DNA of 64,000 nucleotides from NCBI GenBank assembly GCA_003151275.1, contig PLXC01000101.1, positions 29,112 through 93,111 of the forward strand, given 5' to 3'. The notes under the pieces were generated by a model that did no database searches, had not been told where the DNA came from, and saw only the letters and a program-made list of their open reading frames with translations. The position numbers were made by a program, and so were the translations under genes. Source of the stretch: Candidatus Melainabacteria bacterium. GTDB taxonomy: Bacteria > Cyanobacteriota > Vampirovibrionia > Obscuribacterales > Obscuribacteraceae. Below are positions 34,407 through 43,207 of the stretch, piece by piece. Position 1 is the stretch's first letter; each line of letters begins with the position of its first letter.

Positions 34407-37400
34407 CTAATCTATTCGCGCCAGCGTCTCATTCATCCTGGCGTAGGCTAGAGAGGCCATCAGGAGTACAATCCCGGCACCGATGAAGGACATAATGCGA
34501 TAGATTGTTTCAACGCTCGCAAGTTCAACGAAAAGAAGTCTTGCAATTACCAGTCCCAGAATAACCAGTCCAGAGACGCGCAGCACCTTGTTTCTTTGCT
34601 GGAAACCCCAACCTAAAACGGCCACGCCTTGCAGTGTTAATGCGATAGACAACCAATGCGTCGGTATTTGTTGGAATAACAAAATCGACGTGGTAGCGGT
34701 GCCGAGCACTGCGTAATAGTGTTCGATAGAATGTTCGGACTGATAGCGAGGATCATTTTTCAGGCTAGTGAACAGGGCACTAAGAGCGTATTGTTCAACG
34801 ATCAGACCTGCCGTTGCCAACGTGTGCCAGTTATTCAAGAACAATGTCTGGCAGATTAATTGACTGCCGATTATTCCAACGTGAGCAAGACCTCTGAGAG
34901 TCGGAATTTGATACCGCATGCCAATAACAAGCGGCACGACACTTTCCAGACTCAGGAATAATGCGAGATAGTCTTTAGGGGCCTGGCTGATGGTTGCAAG
35001 ACCGACCACTAGTGACGTCAAAGCACCGTGTATGTAGAACGCCTTTAGCCAGAGGTCGCCACTGTAGGATCGTAATTTCGTAGAGAGATACATTGCTGCA
35101 GTTGTCGCCAGAGTGGCACCGCCGATAATGCCCAGGACTAATGTCATTGGCATCGATATGCCAAAGTAGGACAGGGTTTGAGTGCTATTCAGATCGACCA
35201 TTGCGAATTTTATTGCGATGAGGCCAGAGAGCAGCAAAGCTACAATTTTGCTTGACTGATGGCGGTAATAAAACCCAAGGCCGAGGATAGAGATCGTTTC
35301 AATTGCCAATGCTATTTCGAATAACATGCCGTGAAATTGTTTTCCAAGCAGAACCGTAAACACTGCCGCCGCAGCACCTTGATACACCAATTGCAGGCCC
35401 AGCGGTTCCTCCTCAATTTGATGATAGAGGTAACTGAGGTAAAGCAAAGTTGGAACAATTAGTGCCGTGCTCAATCGTGATGAGATGTCTAAATGAGTGA
35501 TGAATAACGGCATTCCGATTAGGAGCATGGACAGCGATCCACCGATGCGCAAGAATCGGTCCTTCAGTTTAAAGCCGATCCAAATGATCAACGCAGAACC
35601 GCAAACATACGTTGCAGCAAGCCAGGCAGGAGCAGCATGAATGCCTATTAGAGCCATAGCGACGCAAGTCGAGAGCACGAAGTGAAAATAGAATCCAGTT
35701 CGTTTTGTCAGTGTGTCGTTTTTGATGGCGTTAAGATAAAAGACGGCTGATGCACCATATGCAGTGACAGCGACAATGCCGAGAATTATTTCGTGCAATT
35801 GAACTCCGTTCCGACACGAAATTATCGAGCCTACGGACATCATGGCGGAGACAAATGCCAGCACCGATGCGAATCTTCTCATGGAAGGCATCTTGTGCTC
35901 GAGACCGGCCCAAACTAAAACCGGTACTTCAAGCGACCAAAAAGCAGTGCTCCAATCTCCAGTCAATTTTAATGGAATCGCCAAAGTTACAAGTGACAAG
36001 CCGAGAACTCTGTGAACAGTAGTGGGGCCCGGTGCCGTTAATCTGCTGGCGGTCATTGTCGAAAAAAGATAGGCCAGCCCGGTTGACAGCAAGAAGCCGA
36101 ACTTCAAGTCTTCGTGAAGACCGGACATCAAATGCAAAACTGTTGGAACAAATACAGCGCAATTGAGCAGTGTCGCGCTGACCAATCTCTGACGTTCAGC
36201 CGCACTAAATTCGCGTGCAGAAAATATCACCAGGTTCATGGCCATCCAGCAGAATACGGAACATGCCGTGGCGCTGAAGAAATTGCCGTTAGCGTAATCC
36301 ATACCAAATATTGCGTTTTGTCCATTCATGATTTGAGGAAGAATAAAGCCCAAATAAACGGAATAGAAAATACATTCTCCATAGACGAACAAATTAAACC
36401 AGCCCATTTTGAGGGTCAATCCCACCAGCGCAGCAACAAGAAGCGCGCAAGAAAACAATGAAAATGATGTGGCTGGACTTAAGCAAATCGTCGCAAATGC
36501 GAGTGTTAGGCTGATACTAGTGATAGTTTCAGATTTGTATTTGAGCGAGTGAAAGATAGAACCGCATGCAACGGCGAGAAGCAAGCCAGCATCGATCAGC
36601 GCGCTTTCGATAATGCACACCGAAGGGAAATGATGCGCAGCAAAAATACTGAAATATGAAAGCGCCCAGCCTCCGCCGATCAGCGCTCGTCCGTACCAAG
36701 CCAGTTTAGCGTTGTTTTTCTCAAATCTTTCGCCTCCTAGTATTAAGAGAGCACCGCCGAGAAGACCGCTAATAATCTTTAACAAAGGTGAAAAGTACTG
36801 AAACTGATAGATCAATGCAAGTGCGCATCCGATAACGAGAAAGCTGATGCCAAGCTTGTTTAGATGTCGGCCAATGTATACTTCTAGTCCTTCTTTTGAA
36901 GTTGGACTATCTTTAATGGGCGCGCTAAATGCTTTGGTCGGGCTTGTCGGCGAATCAAGTAATTGTTTGGGATAGGAGCGCGAACGTAGTAGCACTGGTC
37001 CGGAGGCAACTAGTGAGTGCGCAGAAGGCTCCGTTGGTTGAGCATTATCATTCCATAAATCGGGGACGTCGGAATTTTTACCATTCATAGGTTCCAGGTA
37101 TGGCGCTGGTTCTGACAAGCGCTGGCTATTCGCTACATCCTTCGAATTGTCTGACATGCTTTCAATTCTTTCCGAATCGCTGACAGTGCCTGACGTCCGC
37201 TGTATGTTTTCGGAATCGCCGACAGTGTCTAATGTCTGTTGGATTTTTTCTGAATCACACGCACTGTCTGACGCCCGCTTGATGTTTTCGGAATCGCGGC
37301 CACTGTCTGGCAGGCATCCAATTATTCCCGAAACCGCGATGCCGACTGCAGTTGGTGCGATGCCTTCGGTCGCTTGGGACTCGGCTAATTGAGCTTTCTG

Positions 37401-37541
37401 CGCCAGCCTTTCGACTGTATCGACGCGGCGTTCTAGCGCTTTCAATGCGCAGCGCACGTCCGTTAATTCGTAAATCAGATCGTTAAACACGTTAAGCACC
37501 CCGTTAAGCGCGATCGCCGGCAATTTCTTTTCTGTGCTCAT
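34407..37541 (-). CDS. Very large polytopic membrane protein, DUF2339 family
   Basis: 1044 residues. The N-terminus has a helical Leu-zipper-like start (RCALKALERRVDTVERLAQ), a 13-residue repeat array, and a linker. From about residue 225 there are some 25 or more transmembrane segments, beginning with YIGRHLNKLGISFLVIGCAL, the hallmark of DUF2339 (COG5373). Family members are about 700-1100 residues. Their role is unknown; a link to cell-envelope glycans or transport has been suggested by context only. It is divergent from plsC. Confidence 0.85.
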   Translation of the reverse strand: MSTEKKLPAIALNGVLNVFNDLIYELTDVRCALKALERRVDTVERLAQKAQLAESQATEGIAPTAVGIAVSGIIGCLPDSGRDSENIKRASDSACDSEKIQQTLDTVGDSENIQRTSGTVSDSERIESMSDNSKDVANSQRLSEPAPYLEPMNGKNSDVPDLWNDNAQPTEPSAHSLVASGPVLLRSRSYPKQLLDSPTSPTKAFSAPIKDSPTSKEGLEVYIGRHLNKLGISFLVIGCALALIYQFQYFSPLLKIISGLLGGALLILGGERFEKNNAKLAWYGRALIGGGWALSYFSIFAAHHFPSVCIIESALIDAGLLLAVACGSIFHSLKYKSETITSISLTLAFATICLSPATSFSLFSCALLVAALVGLTLKMGWFNLFVYGECIFYSVYLGFILPQIMNGQNAIFGMDYANGNFFSATACSVFCWMAMNLVIFSAREFSAAERQRLVSATLLNCAVFVPTVLHLMSGLHEDLKFGFLLSTGLAYLFSTMTASRLTAPGPTTVHRVLGLSLVTLAIPLKLTGDWSTAFWSLEVPVLVWAGLEHKMPSMRRFASVLAFVSAMMSVGSIISCRNGVQLHEIILGIVAVTAYGASAVFYLNAIKNDTLTKRTGFYFHFVLSTCVAMALIGIHAAPAWLAATYVCGSALIIWIGFKLKDRFLRIGGSLSMLLIGMPLFITHLDISSRLSTALIVPTLLYLSYLYHQIEEEPLGLQLVYQGAAAAVFTVLLGKQFHGMLFEIALAIETISILGLGFYYRHQSSKIVALLLSGLIAIKFAMVDLNSTQTLSYFGISMPMTLVLGIIGGATLATTAAMYLSTKLRSYSGDLWLKAFYIHGALTSLVVGLATISQAPKDYLALFLSLESVVPLVIGMRYQIPTLRGLAHVGIIGSQLICQTLFLNNWHTLATAGLIVEQYALSALFTSLKNDPRYQSEHSIEHYYAVLGTATTSILLFQQIPTHWLSIALTLQGVAVLGWGFQQRNKVLRVSGLVILGLVIARLLFVELASVETIYRIMSFIGAGIVLLMASLAYARMNETLARID
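37168..37323 (-). repeat. Four in-frame 39-bp coding repeats
   Basis: The GAATC(G/A) marker recurs at 37174, 37213, 37252 and 37291, a period of 39 bases. The encoded 13-residue units start DSENIKR, DSEKIQQ, DSENIQR and DSERIES, inside the cytoplasmic N-terminus of the DUF2339 protein. Confidence 0.8.
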
Positions 37542-37604
37542 GCTAGAAGGAAGCCGAAACCCAAGCTAGACCCTGCACAACAGTTGCTAAAGTGTTCATT
37601 AACG

Positions 37605-37630
37605 ATAGGGGCGCTGGACTTACCCCCTAT
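37605..37630. promoter_or_regulatory. Hairpin/inverted repeat between divergent DUF2339 and plsC genes
   Basis: ATAGGGG and CCCCTAT are 7-bp arms around 12 bases, 39 bases before the plsC ATG. The site could be an operator or a leader hairpin. Confidence 0.35.
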
Positions 37631-37668
37631 ACTTTCTGTAGACTAGGACTAGTTCGGGGAATTGACTA

Positions 37669-38472
37669 ATGCCAGCTTTTTTGTCTGGGCTATTCTCAAT
37701 TTATTTCTTCTCTTCATGCGCAATCTTTGTGTGTGTATCGGCGCTTATTTGTCTTCTCACGGCACCCTTCGATCCTCGTAGACGAGCTGTTCATGCATTC
37801 TCGTGTTGGTGGGGGTACCACTATTTTCAGATTAACCCTCTCTGGAAGTTGACCTACGAGGGCACAGAAAATATTCAGCCAGATAAGACTTACGTGCTCA
37901 TCGCCAATCATCAATCTTTGGCAGATATTTTAGTTTTGTATGGTTTGCACAAAAGGTTTAAATGGATTTCAAAAGAATCAATCTACAAGGTCCCGTTCCT
38001 GGGCTGGAACATGGCTCTGAATGAAGACATATTGCTTCGTCGCGGTGACATTAAGAGCATTCGAGAAATGATGGACGCTTGCAGAAAGTGGCTAAAACGC
38101 GACTGCTCAATAATGCTGTTTCCAGAGGGCACGCGCTCCGAAGATGGTGAAATTCAGCCGTTTAGAGATGGTGCATTTAGATTGGCAATGGACTGCAATG
38201 TTGATGTTGTTCCGATTTTGATAGATGGCACATTTGATGTTCTTCCAAAAGGGAGTAAGCATCTCGTTTTCAAGAAGAATATTCGTATCAAAGTTTTGCC
38301 GCCGATAAGCTGCAGCGCGTTTGAGGGCAGCTCCGGAAGAATGCGCACCTACGTGCGGGACTTAATGATTGGCGTGCTCGCTGAGATGCGCGGACAGACT
38401 CCCCAAAAAGTTGTGAAGGTGCCTGCCAATTTGGGCTCGAGAGCCTCGAACCCGCATAACTTAGCAGAGTAA
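37669..38472 (+). CDS. plsC: 1-acyl-sn-glycerol-3-phosphate acyltransferase
   Basis: A 267-residue membrane-bound LPLAT. A strong N-terminal hydrophobic segment is followed by ANHQSLAD at about 79-86 (the NHxxxxD catalytic motif), the WISKES strand, and FPEGTRS near 151 (phosphate binding), then PFRDGAF and VVPILIDGT. It acylates lysophosphatidate to phosphatidate at the cytoplasmic membrane. GGGGA lies 8 bases before the ATG. A terminator-like hairpin follows at 38505. Confidence 0.9.
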   Translation: MPAFLSGLFSIYFFSSCAIFVCVSALICLLTAPFDPRRRAVHAFSCWWGYHYFQINPLWKLTYEGTENIQPDKTYVLIANHQSLADILVLYGLHKRFKWISKESIYKVPFLGWNMALNEDILLRRGDIKSIREMMDACRKWLKRDCSIMLFPEGTRSEDGEIQPFRDGAFRLAMDCNVDVVPILIDGTFDVLPKGSKHLVFKKNIRIKVLPPISCSAFEGSSGRMRTYVRDLMIGVLAEMRGQTPQKVVKVPANLGSRASNPHNLAE

Positions 38473-38504
38473 CTAGTTTGCACACTAATCAATCCAATGT
38501 GCGT

Positions 38505-38527
38505 GCTAGCAAAATGTTCTTGCTAGC
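38505..38527 (+). terminator. Hairpin after plsC
   Basis: GCTAGCAA and TTGCTAGC pair around a seven-base loop. Right after it an 18-base element recurs imperfectly (GTCCGCCGCATGAA, then ATCCACCGCATGAA). Confidence 0.55.
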
Positions 38528-38603
38528 GCATTAATGGGGTCCGCCGCATGAATCGGATCCACCGCATGAAGCGTGTCCGCTCCGAACTTATTTGTAATAC
38601 GGA

Positions 38604-39317
38604 CTAGGCCGGTGGGTTGTCTCTACAGAAGACGACGCATGGCAATAATGATTCATCTTCAAATGCACCGCAGACCGCCCAACCTTCTTTTGAACGCACG
38701 TTGATGATGTCTTGCAGCTTCTTTGTGTGGTTGCTGAAGAAGCCACTTTGAGCATGTTCGACGAGGTATTCAATTTTAGCCTGACCAGTATGGGAGAGCA
38801 GAATCAGCACTGGGGCTAAACCACTGTGCATCACAGTCTGAAGCCTGCAGGTATTGCGAAGCTCCTGTTCCTCAATTTCTCTTTTGACAGTCTCGGAAGT
38901 GCCTTTCATGATTGAGATAGGAATAATCAGGACCTTCATGCTGTCGCTGGCAGCGAGAGTTGGATCCTTCTTGTAGACCGCAACGGGTGGACTGAGTGGA
39001 CTGTCAAGAACGGTCAAAACTCGCCATCCTTCATCATGTCGAAGCCACAATTCATCGCGAATATCGTCGACTTCACCGTGTCCTTTGATGTGTGGAACGA
39101 CTTCGACAAGATAATCGGCGGCGCTGATGTTTTCCGTTTTGACGAAAATCAACGATGGCATGCGTATTTCATCACCGCACGCCTCCACGGTTTCCCATCC
39201 TTTGCCTGCCATATCGTTCACTACTCTGCGGACGGCATCGGCTTCTTGCTCGCCAAAGTTTGCTTTGACTGGTCTCACTTGATATTCAAATGACTTCGCT
39301 GTGGTACTTTGGTCCAT
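38604..39317 (-). CDS. Protein with three DUF4177-like repeats
   Basis: 237 residues from ATG 39317, which has GAGG 8 bases upstream. Three copies of one module are visible, each with a Y-V start, a helix, then EGW/KGW, then a strand: FEYQVRPVK...GKGWETVEA, DYLVEVVPH...DEGWRVLTV and EYLVEHAQS...KEGWAVCGA. This is the DUF4177 pattern (small ferredoxin-like fold, usually found singly). A triple array is unusual. There is no signal peptide, and the function is unknown. Confidence 0.7.
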   Translation of the reverse strand: MDQSTTAKSFEYQVRPVKANFGEQEADAVRRVVNDMAGKGWETVEACGDEIRMPSLIFVKTENISAADYLVEVVPHIKGHGEVDDIRDELWLRHDEGWRVLTVLDSPLSPPVAVYKKDPTLAASDSMKVLIIPISIMKGTSETVKREIEEQELRNTCRLQTVMHSGLAPVLILLSHTGQAKIEYLVEHAQSGFFSNHTKKLQDIINVRSKEGWAVCGAFEDESLLPCVVFCRDNPPA

Positions 39318-39461
39318 GTGTTGCGCCTCAGAAATGCTAGAAGTAGAGTAGTGTACTCCAAATACGTGACTCGGATCCAGAAGTGCTTTAAGCTTGGTCG
39401 AGTCAGTCAGTAGCGATAATACAACCTGCCACAACTTAGACCGCCAAGAGGATAGAAGTTC

Positions 39462-40052
39462 ATGCACCTAATGAAATTGAGATTCCCGATCAAGAGTCAA
39501 GCATTAGCTAAAGCGAGCGCGGGTATTCTGCCCGCCTATAATACTCTGCGGAATGTTTTAGTGGTGGCTTTGCTCTTGGCGCCGTTAAATCCTGCGTATG
39601 CGGAAAGTTTTATGGCGAAAGTTGTGTCAGTGCCAGATGGAGACAGCCTAAACATTGTCCGAGATGGCAAGAATGAAAAGGTGATTCTCTTTGGTGTTGA
39701 TTGTCCTGAAATGGGTCAAGAATTTGGACAAGAGGCTCGCACATTTACTGACGGCGTTTGCTTCAGAAAAGAAGTGAAAATCGATGAAACTGGCAGAGAT
39801 TCAAAGGACCGTATTATTGCTAATGTTTATCTCCCAGATGGTTCAAGCCTGAATCAACAGTTGGTGCAGCGCGGATTGGCCTGGTGGAGTGATAAATACG
39901 CACCAAACGATAAAACTCTGAAGGACATGCATGCCGCAGCCAAAGCTGAAAAGCGCGGTTTATGGGCTTCAGCAACTAAACCCATTCCACCCTGGATATT
40001 CCGGAACGGCGAAAGGACTGTTGGCGCTCAAATGATCAAGCCAAAGGAATAA
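39462..40052 (+). CDS. Secreted thermonuclease (SNase-like)
   Basis: 196 residues with a signal peptide (VVALLLAPLNPAYAESF). The SNase barrel follows: VVSVPDGDSLNIV, VILFGVDCPEMGQEFGQEA, DETGRDSKDRIIANVYL, LVQRGLAWW and AAKAEKRGLWA. The acidic and second arginine catalytic positions are present. The first Arg of the usual RLxGIDxPE is not seen (VILFGVDCPE), so activity may be altered. GAGGA lies 9 bases before the ATG. The gene ends 17 bases from the 3' end of tRNA-Tyr on the other strand. Confidence 0.82.
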   Translation: MHLMKLRFPIKSQALAKASAGILPAYNTLRNVLVVALLLAPLNPAYAESFMAKVVSVPDGDSLNIVRDGKNEKVILFGVDCPEMGQEFGQEARTFTDGVCFRKEVKIDETGRDSKDRIIANVYLPDGSSLNQQLVQRGLAWWSDKYAPNDKTLKDMHAAAKAEKRGLWASATKPIPPWIFRNGERTVGAQMIKPKE

Positions 40053-40069
40053 ACCTCAGGTTTTGTGAT

Positions 40070-40151
40070 TCGGAGCACCTGGACTTGCACCAGGGAAGCC
40101 GTGAGGCGACTGCTTTACAGGCAGCTGGAATTGCTACTCTCCCATGCTCCG
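40070..40151 (-). tRNA. tRNA-Tyr (GTA)
   Basis: A perfect acceptor stem CGGAGCA/TGCTCCG with discriminator A, anticodon arm GCTGC-CTGTAAA-GCAGT (anticodon GTA), a long variable arm GCC-tcac-GGC as expected for bacterial Tyr, and T stem CCTGG/CCAGG. The T loop TGCAAGT departs from the canonical TTCnAnT. CCA is not encoded. Confidence 0.85.
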
Positions 40152-40200
40152 TCTTATCTACCGATCGCGAACAAATAATCCCAACTTGGCTTGATCTAAC

Positions 40201-40273
40201 TCCCCGAAGACGGATTCGAACCGTCAACTCACTGCTTTTAAAACAGTTGCATCTGCCGTTGTGCTATTCGGGG
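40201..40273 (-). tRNA. tRNA with UAA anticodon (Leu codon UUA) and short variable arm
   Basis: Acceptor CCCCGAA/TTCGGGG, discriminator A, a short 3-bp D stem, anticodon arm ACTGT-TTTAAAA-GCAGT, variable region of five bases (GAGTT) and a canonical T loop TTCGAAT with stem GACGG/CCGTC. The anticodon TAA reads leucine UUA, but bacterial tRNA-Leu normally has a long variable arm, so the charging identity is doubtful. Confidence 0.75.
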
Positions 40274-40280
40274 AAATTGG

Positions 40281-40353
40281 TCTGAGCGGAAGGTGCTGCC
40301 CCCTCTGCCTCTCGCTTCCAAAGCGATTGCTCTGCTAGTTGAGCTACGCCCAG
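40281..40353 (-). tRNA. tRNA-Pro (TGG), atypical T loop
   Basis: Acceptor CTGGGCG/CGCTCAG (one G-U), D stem GCTC/GAGC, anticodon loop TTTGGAA (anticodon TGG) with one mismatch at the stem base, T stem GAGGG/CCTTC. The T loop reads GGCAGCA in place of TTCnAnT. It may be a divergent or decaying tRNA. Confidence 0.7.
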
Positions 40354-40361
40354 ATATATGG

Positions 40362-40434
40362 CGGTGCCGAGGAGATTCGAACTCCCGTTTTCTGCGCTGA
40401 CAACACAGCGTCCTGGCCGCTAGACGACGGCACC
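40362..40434 (-). tRNA. tRNA-Asp (GTC)
   Basis: Acceptor GGTGCCG/CGGCACC with discriminator G (the Asp identity base), anticodon arm CTGTG-TTGTCAG-CGCAG (anticodon GTC), T stem GGGAG/CTCCT around TTCGAAT. All canonical features are present. Confidence 0.88.
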
Positions 40435-40619
40435 GTATGTGGTGATGACTTGTGCCCGCACCAACGAGTTTCTAGAGTTAGTAATCTAGAATTATTGGTT
40501 TTGGCGATCGGTATATTGCTTGCCAGGCAATACATTTCATTGCTTTACTAGATTGGAATAGGATCCGCAAACAGCCTGCACTGCGCGGTTCCCAGTCCAA
40601 TTTTTGTAATGCAATAATT

Positions 40620-40692
40620 TGACGCTAACGGGGTTTGAACCCGTGTTCTCAAGTTGAAAGCCTGATTTCCTGACCAATTAGAAGATAGCGCC
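40620..40692 (-). tRNA. tRNA-Glu (TTC)
   Basis: Acceptor GGCGCTA/TAGCGTC (one G-U), anticodon arm TCAGG-CTTTCAA-CTTGA (anticodon TTC), T stem ACGGG/CCCGT around TTCAAAC, discriminator A. It is first in the minus-strand cluster; 185 bases without a gene separate it from tRNA-Asp. Confidence 0.87.
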
Positions 40693-41144
40693 GCGTTCAA
40701 CTTGCCTGGTGCCAAAGCTGCCAGACTAGCTGTTAAACGTGCAATTCTCTCGGTATTCATGATCTATCACCCTATATAAAACCGCAGCAACATTCAGCCT
40801 TTTCGGCTGCGTATCTAATTGCTGTGGATAGGGGTAGAATTTCATGAGCTTGATCCTTTTGCCCGCGCACGAATTTGTCGCGGAGTCGCTATATACAGAT
40901 TACATCTCCTTCTCGCGCTGGTCAAGAGGTGGCGTAATGTTTAAGGAATAATCTCAGAGATTTAAACTTCGATCTACATTGATACTATTTATGGTGCACA
41001 TCACTATCGTCATTTAACCAGTGCGTTACCGGGACGGGTAATTCAAATCCAGAAGCATTTAATTGAGCAGCAAATCCAAGATAGTTTTGGATTCAACAAC
41101 TAAGTTGCAACACGACTTAGGTCGAGCAGCGCTAGCCAATTTGA
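40693..41144. other. Leader and gene-free interval upstream of tRNA cluster
   Basis: About 450 bases holding the cluster promoter (see 40897-40925) and a small hairpin CAGCC-ttttc-GGCTG near 40796-40811. No coding frame here has a ribosome site. Confidence 0.4.
40897..40925 (-). promoter_or_regulatory. Sigma70-type promoter for tRNA cluster
   Basis: On the minus strand TTGACC is followed after exactly 17 bases by TAATCT, preceded by TG (extended -10). It faces the tRNA genes, about 200 bases upstream of tRNA-Glu. Confidence 0.55.
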
Positions 41145-41459
41145 CTAAGTCCGTTCGATAATTAGGCGCAGTTTTTCTTCCAATTCTTCTATCTGTGAAG
41201 GACAATTGTGCAATATCGCCTTGGGCAATCCGTACTTGCTAATGAACTCTCTAGCCTTTTGTGTGTTTGTTCCAACGTGCAAGATTTCGGCTTTGTACCA
41301 AATATCAGGTTTGTCATCAGAACCAAATTCGACCATTCTTAGCGTCATTATCTGCTCGTCCGGCGGATCGTCGATTTTACTTCCTTCTTCGTATGGGGGA
41401 GCAGATAGCCAACCTTCTTTCAAAAGGTGAAAATCGAAAAAGCACTTATTGATCGACAT
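41145..41459 (-). CDS. Small protein of unknown function, 104 residues
   Basis: A compact acidic alpha/beta protein (FDFHLLKEGWLSAPPYEEGSK, then WYKAEILHVG, ending IEELEEKLRLIIERT in a helix). Composition and codon pattern look real, but the ribosome site is weak. No family is recognised. It lies alone next to the tRNA cluster, in a region with few genes. Confidence 0.55.
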   Translation of the reverse strand: MSINKCFFDFHLLKEGWLSAPPYEEGSKIDDPPDEQIMTLRMVEFGSDDKPDIWYKAEILHVGTNTQKAREFISKYGLPKAILHNCPSQIEELEEKLRLIIERT

Positions 41460-41872
41460 TGGATATTTCTTTGCTTAACGACTGGCCGACGTTCACTACG
41501 GTAGGACACTATATGTGGTGCCTCTGAAGAAGCGCGTAACAGTAAGGTGTTTTGAAAACAAATTATTCACTACTCTAAAATCAGATCGCCAGTATAAATT
41601 ATGGTGGGGCGTGGGGTCCAAGTTACACCTAGCCACTTACAGAACTTGTAAACGTCTGCCTATGTTCGTTGGAATATGTGCTCATTTTAATGCGTGTTGT
41701 CAATAGGCGTCTTGCGCCAGCAATTGTGCGCTGTCGCGGCATTCATTGCCCCTGAAAGAGTTTTCCTGGAGTTAGGGACTCAATTGTCCCCTTTGAAAGA
41801 TCTCATACCGAAGTCTGAGGTGGCGTTTAGCTATTATCATTTCGTAATTGGTCAGCTAGATTTTGAACTGTT
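41460..41872. other. Gene-free interval
   Basis: About 410 bases. Short open frames occur but none has a ribosome site. The stretch near 41508-41533 (ATATGTGGTGCCTCTGAAGA) weakly resembles one near 44622-44645, which may be a shared leader element. Confidence 0.35.
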
Positions 41873-43057
41873 ATGACTTCCGCCAAACAACACCGACATT
41901 ATCTGAGTACAGCAATCGTCGCTGTCTCTTTGTTGTTCGCATTGGATGCCTTCTATTCCTTAGCGCGATCCTCGAACAAAGAAGACAGATTTCAACTCGA
42001 TAGTTGCGACATCCTCAATGTTGTTAAAAGTTACCGCAGCGAGCCAAAAACTCCCGATGTTGCGCTTCTCGGTTCGTCGTTAATTGAGGTGCCCTCAATT
42101 GAAGCGGCGGCCATTGCCGTAAACAAACCAGTCGACCGATTAACACACCACCGCTGTGACTACTTAGAAAAGGAACTCGCAACTCGAATCGGCGCTAAAC
42201 CAACGGTCGTTTCACTAGCTGTTGGCGGTGAGATGGCTTCGGATGCTTATCTCATTGCTAAGCGATTACTAGTCGGTGCACGGGCGCCTCGTGCCATCAT
42301 ATATGGTATCGGACCTCGAGATTTTCAGGATAACTTGATGCCTGGAATCGATTCGAGCGAGACTTTCAAACTGTTGTCATCAATCGAAGATATCCCTGAC
42401 CTGTGGCAAGCGCATCAGCTTTCACCTGAGAAGAAGTTGGCACTGACGATAGAGAGTCTTTCCGGCTTTTGGGGCAATCGAAACCAGTTAGCGTCATTCA
42501 CTACCCAATCGCTCACAAACAGGGTCGCTCCTTTATTCCCGCAAATGACCCGCTCTCTTTCGGCTGCGCCAGTTAAGACCGATGTGAGGAGTTTCATTGG
42601 TGGGTTAATTGCTCCTGGTAAAGCTGTTTGGCATCCAGACGATGAATACATGCTTCAGAATTATTTGTCACGCTACAATCCTGTCGCTCCAGATCAAATG
42701 AAAACACAGCTTGGTTATCTAAACCGTTTGCTGCAATTGTGCAAAGAACGAAAGACTCCGATTATGATAGTCAACATGCCGCTGGGCGAAATAAATCAGA
42801 AGGTCATGGCGCCTGGGTTTTATGCGAAATATTTGAATGAAACTGAAAAGATTTGCCATGAGCAGCACGTGCCTTACGTGAACTTGAATGTTTCTCCACT
42901 CAATTCGAAAACGAATTTTTTGGATACGGTGCATTTGAATCCAACTGGTAGTGCACAACTTTTCTCGATAATGTCCAAGGTTGTCGATCCTTCAATTGCC
43001 TCTGTATTGCGACAAGAACCCACATCAGTTGCCATTAAGCCGTCCGAAACTTTGTAG
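41873..43057 (+). CDS. Membrane-anchored SGNH-like hydrolase (DUF1574/AlgX-like)
   Basis: 394 residues. One N-terminal helix anchors or exports it (YLSTAIVAVSLLFALDAFYS). VALLGSSLIEVPS has the Ser of block I, VVSLAVGGEMASDAY the Gly/Asn block, and FLDTVHLNPTGSAQL the DxxH block at the C-terminus. This pattern fits SGNH-fold proteins of the DUF1574/AlgJ-X type, often involved in acylation of surface glycans. No acyltransferase partner (MBOAT) is adjacent. Confidence 0.68.
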   Translation: MTSAKQHRHYLSTAIVAVSLLFALDAFYSLARSSNKEDRFQLDSCDILNVVKSYRSEPKTPDVALLGSSLIEVPSIEAAAIAVNKPVDRLTHHRCDYLEKELATRIGAKPTVVSLAVGGEMASDAYLIAKRLLVGARAPRAIIYGIGPRDFQDNLMPGIDSSETFKLLSSIEDIPDLWQAHQLSPEKKLALTIESLSGFWGNRNQLASFTTQSLTNRVAPLFPQMTRSLSAAPVKTDVRSFIGGLIAPGKAVWHPDDEYMLQNYLSRYNPVAPDQMKTQLGYLNRLLQLCKERKTPIMIVNMPLGEINQKVMAPGFYAKYLNETEKICHEQHVPYVNLNVSPLNSKTNFLDTVHLNPTGSAQLFSIMSKVVDPSIASVLRQEPTSVAIKPSETL

Positions 43058-43207
43058 TTCGATTCAGCGAAGTAACCCTTGCAGTCGTTCATATTTCGGT
43101 ATCGGTTTTACATTATTTTTGTCGTGAACTCATCCATTGCGAACAACATTTGTCGTCGCAATGAGTCATACTTCACATTCCACACTTCACCAATTTGGAG
43201 GTAGCCG

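Noticed and set aside
40548..40760. Open minus-strand frame upstream of and across tRNA-Glu
   Set aside because: It runs straight through the tRNA gene, has no ribosome site, and its composition is explained by the structured RNA.
41694..41876. Open frame overlapping the SGNH-like gene start by four bases
   Set aside because: It would start at a TTG without a ribosome site and shows no protein-like composition; the ATGA overlap alone is not enough.
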